From a virus, in the IMG/VR virus record IMGVR_UViG_3300027730_000106, positions 1 through 29,007 of that record: DNA of 29,007 nucleotides. The stretch is one strand, 5' to 3'. Shown piece by piece: positions 22,105 to 29,007 of this stretch; within the stretch, counting starts at the first letter, position 1, and every line of letters starts with the position of its first letter. Below the pieces are notes generated by a model. The model made no database searches. It saw only the letters and a program-made list of their open reading frames with translations, and was not told the DNA's origin. Made by a program: the position numbers and the translations under genes.

Positions 22105-22136
22105 ATATGTCTTCAATTGATGTGCAAAAACTAGAT

Positions 22137-22144
22137 TATAAATA
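22137..22144 (+). promoter_or_regulatory. Late promoter, exact TATAAATA
   Basis: Exact T4 late octamer in the 68-base gap before the tail fibre gene, 28 bases upstream of its ATG. Best supported of the late promoters together with 641 and 28450. Confidence 0.7.
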
Positions 22145-22172
22145 AAAGTAAGAAGAAGTACATGGGATTACG

Positions 22173-25100
22173 ATGCCTTTAAGTCGTTTAGAGAATTTTC
22201 TTAGGAATACTGACGGTAATATTTTATATGTCAATCCTAGTGATCTTGACGCAACAGATTCGATTGAAAATCAAGGAAACTCATTAACAAGACCTTTTAA
22301 AACAATTCAAAGGGCACTTTTAGAAGCAGCAAGATTTTCATATAACATTGGATTAAATAACGATAGATTTGATAGAACTACTATTTTAGTATACCCTGGC
22401 GTTAATTTTATTGATAACAGACCCGGTTATGTTGTAACAAATGCTGGTAATTCATTTTTAGAATTAGACCCAAATCTTTCACCAGCAACAACACCTGCTT
22501 ATGTTTCAGCATCTTTAAATGAACTTTCTTCATCTTCAAATTTTGATATTTTTAGCCCAACAAATGATCTTTACAAATATAATTCAAGTAGCGGTGGAGT
22601 AATACTACCTCGTGGTACTTCTATTATTGGTTTAGACCTTCGTAAAACTAAAATTCGCCCATTATTTGTTCCTGATCCTGAGAATGATTTAATTGTCAGA
22701 TCATCCATTTTTAGAATTACTGGTGGATGTTATTTTAGAGAATTTACTGTTTTTGATGGTGATCCTAATGGTACTGTTTATAAAAACTATAAAACTGATT
22801 TAGTTACACCATCTTTTTCACACCACAAACTTACAGTATTTGAATATGCTGATGGGGTAAATCCTTTAAGTAGGGTAAGTATTGGTTCTACAACATCGGC
22901 ATTTTCTGAACTTCAAATGTATTACATTAAAGTTCAAAAAGCTTATGGGGAAAGTTCTGGTCGAGCAATTGCAGATTATCCAACAACTGCAGATTTAGAA
23001 GTTATAAATCCAGAATTTAGAATTGTTGGTGCTGTAAGTCCCACAGATATTGGAATCAGTAGTGTCACTTCTATAGGAACTCTTGCAACAATTGATACAA
23101 CAACTGCACATGGAGTAATTGTAGATGATCCGATTAATATTGCCGGTATTTCTTCCAATCTTTACAATGGTTCTTTTGTAGTTGCTGGTGTTACTAGTGA
23201 AAGAAGATTCTCATATAAATTAACTGCAGACCCCGCAAATAATGGACCATCACTAACAGGATCTGCTAAGGTTGTTCTTGAAATTGATACAGTTTCTGGA
23301 GCATCTCCTTATATTTTTAATACTTCATTGAGAAGCACATATGGAATGTGTGGTCTTCATGCTGATGGATCAAAAGTATCTGGATTTAAATCTGTAGTTA
23401 TTGCACAATATACTGGAATTGGATTGCAGAAAGATGATAATGCATTTGTTCTTTATGATAAATCAACAGGTTCTTATAAAACTGAATCTCAGATTAGTGA
23501 TCCATCTTTAAAACCTTTACACTTAAATACAAACGCAGTTTATGCAGCAGATTATGAAAACTTTCACATAAAGGTATCTAATAACTCATATATTCAAGCA
23601 GTTTCTGTATTTGCGATTGGATTTGCAAATCAATTTATAACTGAAAGCGGTGGTGATTTAGGACTTACTAACTCAAACTCCAATTTTGGAGCAAAATCTT
23701 TAATATCTAAAGGATTTAGATCAGATGCTTTCTCTAGAGATAATACTGGATACATAACACACGTAATACCACCAAGAGATGAAACTCCAGAAGATACTGC
23801 AGTTTCTTGTTTTAGTTTAAATGTTGGATTAACAACTAATCCTGTTGGTGGGGCAACAACATCTAAATTATATATTTTTGGATTTAATGACGTTGATGTT
23901 CCTCCTAATGAGAATGTGAATGGATTTCGTATTGGATCAAAAAATTCTGATACATTTAATGTTGAAATAAACGATGTTACAGTTACAACTCCAATTTTAA
24001 TGCCAATTCCTGGTACTGGAGATGGACCTTCAGCAAGAAAAGTTTTTACTGTTTCTAGAACTAATAATGCAAATGATATTAGTTCAAATATTTTAACTCT
24101 CACCTCAAATCACAACTTCTTTAATGGAGAAAGTGTTAGAATACTATCAGATGATGGATATGTACCAGATGAACTGGTAAATAATGGATTATATTTTGTA
24201 ATTACAAATACATTTGATGGCAGTCTAACTGCAAATACAATTAAACTTGCAGCAACGTTTAACGATGCAACTGTAGGAACACCATTCCCAGTTACAATCA
24301 CCAATACTGTTGGTGGTATTCTTAGTATTGAAAGTAGAGTAACTGATAAAAAACCAAGTGATCTTGGTCACCCAATTCAATTTGATACTACAAATTCAAA
24401 TTGGTATATTGTAGGATCTGGAACAACACTTCAAAACAAAATTAATCAATCATTCATTGATAATCGATCTTCATTAGGAGACCAGAGTAGTTTAGGTTTC
24501 ATATTAAGAAAACCCGATAACAGATTATTAAATGATAGAATTTATAGACTTAGATATGTAATACCAAAAGAATTTGCAAATGCAAAAGAACCTAGTGTAA
24601 GTTATATCCTCCAAGAAACTTCAACTGTTGGAGTATCAAGTGCTTTAGAATATGGTGCAGTTGGAGACGTAACAAAACAGAGAAATGTAAAGATTATTGC
24701 AAATGCAGTTTATGGATCGAATATTATTACCTTTACCACAGAAAAACCACATGGATTTAATGTATCTGACGCTGTAGTTGTCAATAAAGTAATAAGTACC
24801 GATAATCCTACAGGTGTGGGACAATCTGGTTATAATGAGACTTATACGATTACAAGTGTTCCTACTACTAAAACCTTTAAAGTTACTACAGCAAAAACAA
24901 CTCTTGGTGCATTTGGTAATGAAATTTCGTCAAGGGATGTAAATCTTCCAACAGTTGCTCGTAATCAATATCGAAATACTTACTTGATTAGTAGTGTTGA
25001 TACTATACAACAATATATTTCCGGTGAAAGGGACGGAATATATCATTTAATTTGTTTAGATGGAAGTGTATCTCCATCAACATCTGATGGTACATTTAAC

Positions 25101-28100
25101 AATGAAAAACTACATCAAAACTTAGGAAACTTATATCCTACTATAGATCGGGACAATTATAATTCAGATCCTACAATTGCTAGAAGTTTTGTAATTCCTT
25201 ATAATATTGGTGAAGTTATTGTAAATGATTCTAGAGATAGTATTACAAAAGAAAGTTCTGTAAATTATTATAAGGATAACCGAATTGGATTTGGAATTAC
25301 AAATGCAATTTCAAATTCGAGTGGGATTACAACGGTTTTCACTAATATAGAGCATAATTTAAACACAATCACTACACTTTCAATAACTGCTGCTGGGACT
25401 GGATATGGAGCAGGAATTGCGACTTTCCTTTATAATGTTCCTCTGGTGGGAACTGGTATTACTGGTGATGGTGCTACTGCTAAGATTAGAGTAAGTGCTA
25501 TTGGTGCAGTTACTGCAGTTGAAATTATTGATGGTGGATCTGCTTATGGCGTAGGTAATACTATGCGAGTTGGTGCTGGTGGTAACGCAATTGTTTCTGT
25601 AACTGCAATCAATAGTAACATTGGTAATGTTATAGAAGTAGTTGGAGTAGGTACAACTGCTAATAGATTTAATAGTGGATATAATGGTGTATATCGAATT
25701 ACTGGGATTAATAGCACAAGAAGTGTTACATATGAAATTAAAGGTGGTGCAAACACTGCAATTAATGCGGGTATCTTTACTTCGGTAAATGGATACGAAG
25801 GATTACTATTTGTATCAGATAGATCAGTAGGTGTAAGCACAATTGGTTATGGTAATAGTAGTGTTGGAATAGTTACTGTTACTACTCAATCTGCACATGG
25901 ATTAATACTTGGTAATAAATTTAAAATTGTAGGGGCCGCACAGACAATCTACAATGGAACATATGTCGTTAGAGAAAGAGTTGGATTAAATACATTCTCA
26001 TTTGACATTGGTGCTGGTACTAGCAATCCTGCATTTACTACTAATAGTGGAGTATTTGTACTTAAACAGTCCTTTGCTTCACAGAAATCTGAATTTGAAG
26101 ATAAGTCGGAAAAAATTGCAGGTAGATTAACTCCATTCTATGCTGGTTTATCTACAACTCTTGGAGGATCTCAAACAGGAACTGCAACTACAATTAAACT
26201 TACTTCTCTGACTGGAATTTCTACTGGTGACTATTTACAAATTGATAATGAAATTGTAAGAATTAGTAGCGAATTAAATGCTTCTACTGGAGTTGCAAAT
26301 GTTCTGCGTGGTGTTCTTGGAACTAAAGCAGAATCTCATGAAAATACAGCAGTTGCAAGAGAAGTTAAACCAATTGCAACTGAATTAAGAAGATATTCTA
26401 CTGTTCGTGCATCTGGACATACATTTGAATATCTTGGATTTGGACATGGTAATTATTCTGTTGGATTACCACAAAGACAGTCTAGAGTTCTAACTATTAA
26501 AAATCAACTTCTAAGCCAAGGAAAGCAATCTGACGGTGGATCTGTTGCTTATACTGGTATGAATGATAATGGTGATTTTTATATTGGAAATAAAAGAATT
26601 AGTTCTACAAATGGAGAAGAAGAAACTTTAAACGCTCCTATTCAAAATTTCTTAGGAGAACAAATTTCTTCTTTATCTGTAAATTTTGATGATGTTACCA
26701 TCAAAAATAGTTTAAATGTTCAAGGTGGAAATAGTGGAAGAGTAATTAGTGAATTTAAAGGTCCTGTAAATTTCATTAAAAAAATTACTTCAACTTCAAG
26801 TGATGGGATAGAAGGAATTAAATTTAAGTTGAAAGGTTCCTTATCTCAACCAAGATCCGTGTCTTATGGTGGAGACAATGTACCTTCAAGCTCTCCAGAT
26901 GCTCAAGGTGATATTTTCTTCAATGGTCACGCTACATCTGGACAATATGCTGGATGGATAAACACTGGTAATTCTGCAAACGATTGGAAAAAGTTTGGAC
27001 TAATAAGTAGATCTGCTACAGAAACATTCATAACACCAGATCGAATTGGTATTAATACTTCTGGCCCTGTAAGAGGACTTCCTGCATCTGGAATTACTTC
27101 TGCACTCTTAGATGTTCGTGGTGGTGGAGTTTTTGATGCTCTTCGTGTGATTGGAAATGTTGATTTTGTAAATGGTGCTACATTTGCCTCAATTTCTTTT
27201 GTAGATACTTTTATAACAGGAATCGTTTCTTTTACAGGTACAACAGATTCAACTACTCCAGTAACAGGTATTGTAACTGTTGCTGGTGGTGTTGGAATTA
27301 AGAAAAGTCTTAACGTTGGTGCTGGATTATCGGTAAGTGGTGTTGGTACTTTTGCACAAAGTCTTAACGTTGGTGCAGGATTATCGGTAAGTGGTGTTGG
27401 TACTTTTGCACAAAGTCTTAACGTTGGTGCAGGATTATCGGTAAGTGGTGTTGGTACTTTTGCCGGTATTACTACAGTTACTGGGACTACATTATTTTCT
27501 AAACAACTTAATGTTTCTGGTGTCTCAACCTTTAATGGTATTGTTAAAGTTGGTGCCGCAATTAGTTTATTTCCTTCTACTGGAATTGTCAGTGCGACTT
27601 CATTCTATGGTGATGGTACTAATCTAACTAATACCGGTTCGACTTTAAGTGCTGCTTCTGGATCTCAGAGAGTAGTTGTTACAAGTCAGACAACTGGTAC
27701 AATGACTACTTCAGCAACTGATAGTGATTTAACATTTAATGCCACTACAAATACATTATCTTCCTCGAATATAAGTATTGGAAACTCTCTGGGAGTTACT
27801 GGTGCCACTACACTTACTGGTAATTTAATAGTCACTGCACCATCAACAATTAGTGGAAACGGAACAATTCCAGTTGGTGGAATTATTATGTGGTCTGGAA
27901 CGATTGTAAATATTCCAACAGGTTGGGCACTTTGTGATGGTTCAAATAATACTCCAGACTTAAGAAATAAGTTTGTTATTGGTGCTCATAGTGGTGGTGG
28001 AACTGGTATTACTTCTACTGCTGGTCCTGGATTTAGTATTACTACTGGAGCTTTAAGTGCAAACTATACTCCTGGTAATACTGGTGGTAAGACTGCACAC

Positions 28101-28304
28101 CAACTTACTATTGACGAACTTGCTTCTCATAGTCACACGGTTTCTAATATTTGTACTTTTCCGGGAAGTATTTCAGATCCAGGTGGCGGAGGAAATAGCC
28201 ATGAGAATACATCTTCACGCGGAACTTCTTCAGTAGGCGGCAGCAAATTCCACGAAAACAGACCACCATACTATGCTCTGGCATTCATTATGAGAACTTC
28301 ATAA
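22173..28304 (+). CDS. Very large tail fibre protein with collar-type C-terminus
   Basis: A 2043-residue protein. The N-terminal 300 residues suggest a pectate-lyase-like beta-helix (NGNILYVNPSDLDATDS-type start, FKTIQRALLEAAR, TTILVYPG, GVILPRGTSIIGLDL). The middle holds repeated beta modules with an HG or HN turn near residues 310, 645, 857, 1059 and 1239 (AHGVIVDDPINIAG, AHGLILGNKFKIVG, with YNGSFVV/YNGTYVV) and Gly-rich GxGYG segments. Residues 1712-1764 are an almost perfect triple repeat (see 27306). The end is a tail collar domain: GTIPVGGIIMWSG, GWALCDGSNNTPDLRNKFVIG, LASHSHTV (possible metal-binding His pair) and PPYYALAFIMRTS. It should bind the host surface. An exact late promoter precedes it. 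Confidence 0.92.
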   Translation: MPLSRLENFLRNTDGNILYVNPSDLDATDSIENQGNSLTRPFKTIQRALLEAARFSYNIGLNNDRFDRTTILVYPGVNFIDNRPGYVVTNAGNSFLELDPNLSPATTPAYVSASLNELSSSSNFDIFSPTNDLYKYNSSSGGVILPRGTSIIGLDLRKTKIRPLFVPDPENDLIVRSSIFRITGGCYFREFTVFDGDPNGTVYKNYKTDLVTPSFSHHKLTVFEYADGVNPLSRVSIGSTTSAFSELQMYYIKVQKAYGESSGRAIADYPTTADLEVINPEFRIVGAVSPTDIGISSVTSIGTLATIDTTTAHGVIVDDPINIAGISSNLYNGSFVVAGVTSERRFSYKLTADPANNGPSLTGSAKVVLEIDTVSGASPYIFNTSLRSTYGMCGLHADGSKVSGFKSVVIAQYTGIGLQKDDNAFVLYDKSTGSYKTESQISDPSLKPLHLNTNAVYAADYENFHIKVSNNSYIQAVSVFAIGFANQFITESGGDLGLTNSNSNFGAKSLISKGFRSDAFSRDNTGYITHVIPPRDETPEDTAVSCFSLNVGLTTNPVGGATTSKLYIFGFNDVDVPPNENVNGFRIGSKNSDTFNVEINDVTVTTPILMPIPGTGDGPSARKVFTVSRTNNANDISSNILTLTSNHNFFNGESVRILSDDGYVPDELVNNGLYFVITNTFDGSLTANTIKLAATFNDATVGTPFPVTITNTVGGILSIESRVTDKKPSDLGHPIQFDTTNSNWYIVGSGTTLQNKINQSFIDNRSSLGDQSSLGFILRKPDNRLLNDRIYRLRYVIPKEFANAKEPSVSYILQETSTVGVSSALEYGAVGDVTKQRNVKIIANAVYGSNIITFTTEKPHGFNVSDAVVVNKVISTDNPTGVGQSGYNETYTITSVPTTKTFKVTTAKTTLGAFGNEISSRDVNLPTVARNQYRNTYLISSVDTIQQYISGERDGIYHLICLDGSVSPSTSDGTFNNEKLHQNLGNLYPTIDRDNYNSDPTIARSFVIPYNIGEVIVNDSRDSITKESSVNYYKDNRIGFGITNAISNSSGITTVFTNIEHNLNTITTLSITAAGTGYGAGIATFLYNVPLVGTGITGDGATAKIRVSAIGAVTAVEIIDGGSAYGVGNTMRVGAGGNAIVSVTAINSNIGNVIEVVGVGTTANRFNSGYNGVYRITGINSTRSVTYEIKGGANTAINAGIFTSVNGYEGLLFVSDRSVGVSTIGYGNSSVGIVTVTTQSAHGLILGNKFKIVGAAQTIYNGTYVVRERVGLNTFSFDIGAGTSNPAFTTNSGVFVLKQSFASQKSEFEDKSEKIAGRLTPFYAGLSTTLGGSQTGTATTIKLTSLTGISTGDYLQIDNEIVRISSELNASTGVANVLRGVLGTKAESHENTAVAREVKPIATELRRYSTVRASGHTFEYLGFGHGNYSVGLPQRQSRVLTIKNQLLSQGKQSDGGSVAYTGMNDNGDFYIGNKRISSTNGEEETLNAPIQNFLGEQISSLSVNFDDVTIKNSLNVQGGNSGRVISEFKGPVNFIKKITSTSSDGIEGIKFKLKGSLSQPRSVSYGGDNVPSSSPDAQGDIFFNGHATSGQYAGWINTGNSANDWKKFGLISRSATETFITPDRIGINTSGPVRGLPASGITSALLDVRGGGVFDALRVIGNVDFVNGATFASISFVDTFITGIVSFTGTTDSTTPVTGIVTVAGGVGIKKSLNVGAGLSVSGVGTFAQSLNVGAGLSVSGVGTFAQSLNVGAGLSVSGVGTFAGITTVTGTTLFSKQLNVSGVSTFNGIVKVGAAISLFPSTGIVSATSFYGDGTNLTNTGSTLSAASGSQRVVVTSQTTGTMTTSATDSDLTFNATTNTLSSSNISIGNSLGVTGATTLTGNLIVTAPSTISGNGTIPVGGIIMWSGTIVNIPTGWALCDGSNNTPDLRNKFVIGAHSGGGTGITSTAGPGFSITTGALSANYTPGNTGGKTAHQLTIDELASHSHTVSNICTFPGSISDPGGGGNSHENTSSRGTSSVGGSKFHENRPPYYALAFIMRTS
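27306..27463 (+). repeat. Three tandem 54-bp repeats inside tail fibre gene
   Basis: Units start at 27306, 27360 and 27414; the third is 50 bases before it diverges. Each encodes the 18-residue unit SLNVGAGLSVSGVGTFAQ. Only one base differs (GCT versus GCA for Ala in the first unit), so the expansion is recent. Confidence 0.95.
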
Positions 28305-28430
28305 ATAACTAAAAGTATATCCAAAGGAAATCAAGGAAATCAAGAAAATCAACAACTGTATATTCAATCAATACAACAAGGTATTATTCCTACACAAATA
28401 ACACAATTAAACATTTTAGAATCTGAATAA
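28305..28430 (+). pseudogene. 41-codon open stretch in frame after tail fibre stop
   Basis: Directly after the TAA at 28302-28304 the same frame stays open to TAA 28428-28430. Its translation ends QLYIQSIQQGIIPTQITQLN, then ILESE, which looks like real protein. No ATG, GTG or TTG is present, only CTG; a CATAAATA octamer lies at 28300-28307. It may be a decayed 3' part of a fibre gene, a readthrough tail, or a small gene with an unusual start (ATA or CTG). The call as remnant is tentative. Confidence 0.35.
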
Positions 28431-28449
28431 CTCAATTAAAACTGGATGT

Positions 28450-28457
28450 TATAAATA
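28450..28457 (+). promoter_or_regulatory. Late promoter, exact TATAAATA
   Basis: Exact late octamer, 51 bases before the ATG of the last gene. Confidence 0.65.
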
Positions 28458-28463
28458 AAACAG

Positions 28464-28477
28464 GACTTATATAAGTC
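28464..28477 (+). repeat. 14-bp palindrome in the leader of the last gene
   Basis: GACTTATATAAGTC is a perfect palindrome just downstream of the late promoter, so it would lie at the very 5' end of the mRNA. Such 5' hairpins can stabilise mRNA or mark a protein site; no T run follows, so it is not a terminator. Confidence 0.5.
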
Positions 28478-28508
28478 TTGTCTCTGGTAAATACCGACAT
28501 AAAGCCAT

Positions 28509-29007
28509 ATGGCAACACCTATAATAAAACTTAAAAGATCTTCTGTTCCTGGGAAGAAACCAACTGTAAATGATTTACCTTTGGGGGAACTTGGTCTTAA
28601 TACTTATGATGCAGAACTTTATTCCAGAAGAGAAAGAACTGGAATAGGTACCGATATTGTAAGAATTGGTGCCGGTGCAACAGTTACAAATATTCTTTAT
28701 GTCACAAAAGATGGAAACGATACCAATACAGGAAAAAAACTTGGAGACGCAAAAGCAACCATTGGAGCAGCACTCACAGAATCAACAACAGGAACTGTTA
28801 TTAAAGTTAGTGCTGGAACTTATATAGAAAATAACCCAGTTATTATTCCAGAACAAGTAAGTATTATTGGTGATAGTTTAAGAGAAGTATCAGTATCACC
28901 ACAAAATGCAAATCAAGATTTATTTTATGTTGGAAATGGTGATTATGTTGCAGAGATGTCCTTTACTGGGTCATTAAATTCTGGTAAGGCAATCTTTGCA
29001 TTTAATC
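28509..29007 (+). CDS. N-terminal part of a second tail fibre-type protein (partial)
   Basis: ATG 28509 opens a frame that runs off the right edge (166 codons seen). It begins MATPIIKLKRSSVPGKKPT, then LPLGELGLNTYDAELYSRR; the GELxLNTxDxxLYxxR pattern is the common N-terminal anchor of phage fibre proteins. It goes on with ILYVTKDGNDTNTGKKLGDA and TVIKVSAGTYIENNPVIIP, the start of a pectate-lyase-like right-handed beta-helix like that at the N-terminus of the 2043-residue fibre. I infer a fibre or receptor-binding component. Preceded by a late promoter and a palindrome. Confidence 0.85.
   Translation, partial: MATPIIKLKRSSVPGKKPTVNDLPLGELGLNTYDAELYSRRERTGIGTDIVRIGAGATVTNILYVTKDGNDTNTGKKLGDAKATIGAALTESTTGTVIKVSAGTYIENNPVIIPEQVSIIGDSLREVSVSPQNANQDLFYVGNGDYVAEMSFTGSLNSGKAIFAFN

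Noticed and set aside
22107-22145. 12-codon ORF MSSIDVQKLDYK before the tail fibre
   Set aside because: Too short to support; its end overlaps the late promoter, and no ribosome binding site is seen. Probably chance in the leader.
23630-24103. 157-codon minus-strand ORF inside the tail fibre gene
   Set aside because: Low-complexity antisense shadow of beta-repeat codons; no ribosome binding site or promoter and no protein-like motif.
27306-27463. CRISPR-like array
   Set aside because: The units touch each other without spacers and encode repeated amino acids in the fibre frame, so it is a coding tandem repeat.
1-29007. tRNA genes, insertion sequences, integrase or attachment sites
   Set aside because: I looked for cloverleaf-like sequences with the TTCGA-type arm, transposase motifs and inverted ends and saw none; absence by eye is not proof for tRNAs.

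Overview
The window is a piece of a T4-like cyanophage genome (a myovirus of marine Synechococcus or Prochlorococcus). The sequence is AT-rich and tightly packed, with ATGA and other short overlaps. It carries the T4-type replication and transcription genes gp32, gp33 and gp59, a baseplate module (gp53, gp48, gp4, gp54, gp26, gp51, gp27 and gp5-like proteins), and host-like genes typical of cyanophages: speD, a glutaredoxin, thyX, phoH and a CP12-like gene. The host genus cannot be decided from sequence alone. Promoter signals also fit: octamers close to the T4 late motif TATAAATA, and two TTGACA-N17-TATAAT-type early promoters.

Layout. Positions 2-600: the tail of an unknown gene, then a free-standing HNH endonuclease between two terminators. 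641-2948: speD and glutaredoxin, then small conserved or unknown genes. 2956-4948: two large, low-complexity, probably virion-associated proteins; the first starts with a T4 internal-protein capsid-targeting sequence. 4970-8273: a run from a consensus sigma70 promoter lying inside a terminator hairpin (thyX, a small MPxY protein, phoH, a PD-(D/E)XK nuclease, gp33, gp59). 8256-9195: gp32 under its own promoter. 9219-9253: a two-way terminator. 9267-12208: a minus-strand block with gp53, gp48, an unassigned gene and gp4. 12252-22104: plus-strand baseplate hub and tube genes. 22173-28304: a 2043-residue tail fibre. 28509 to the end: the start of a second fibre-type protein.

How the genes work together. 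The thyX-to-gp32 run supplies dTMP synthesis, helicase loading, ssDNA binding and late-transcription co-activation (gp33). The late genes build the baseplate hub and tail-tube start (gp53, gp48, gp54, gp27, gp5-like OB protein, separate beta-helix spike). Cell-wall functions that T4 keeps in gp5 appear to be spread over separate proteins: a transglycosylase-like protein, a degenerate M23-like protein, an OB-fold hub and a separate spike.

Most notable observations: (1) a canonical -1 slippery heptamer T TTT TTC at the end of gp26 leads in frame into gp51, which has no usable full-length start codon, suggesting a programmed frameshift like those of other phages' tail-assembly chaperones; (2) the thyX promoter -10 box forms the loop of a terminator hairpin; (3) a T4-type capsid-targeting propeptide on an unrecognised protein; (4) a CP12 C-terminal signature in the middle of the hub operon; (5) a recent 54-bp triplication in the tail fibre. 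All names rest on motif and sequence recall; no database search was possible.
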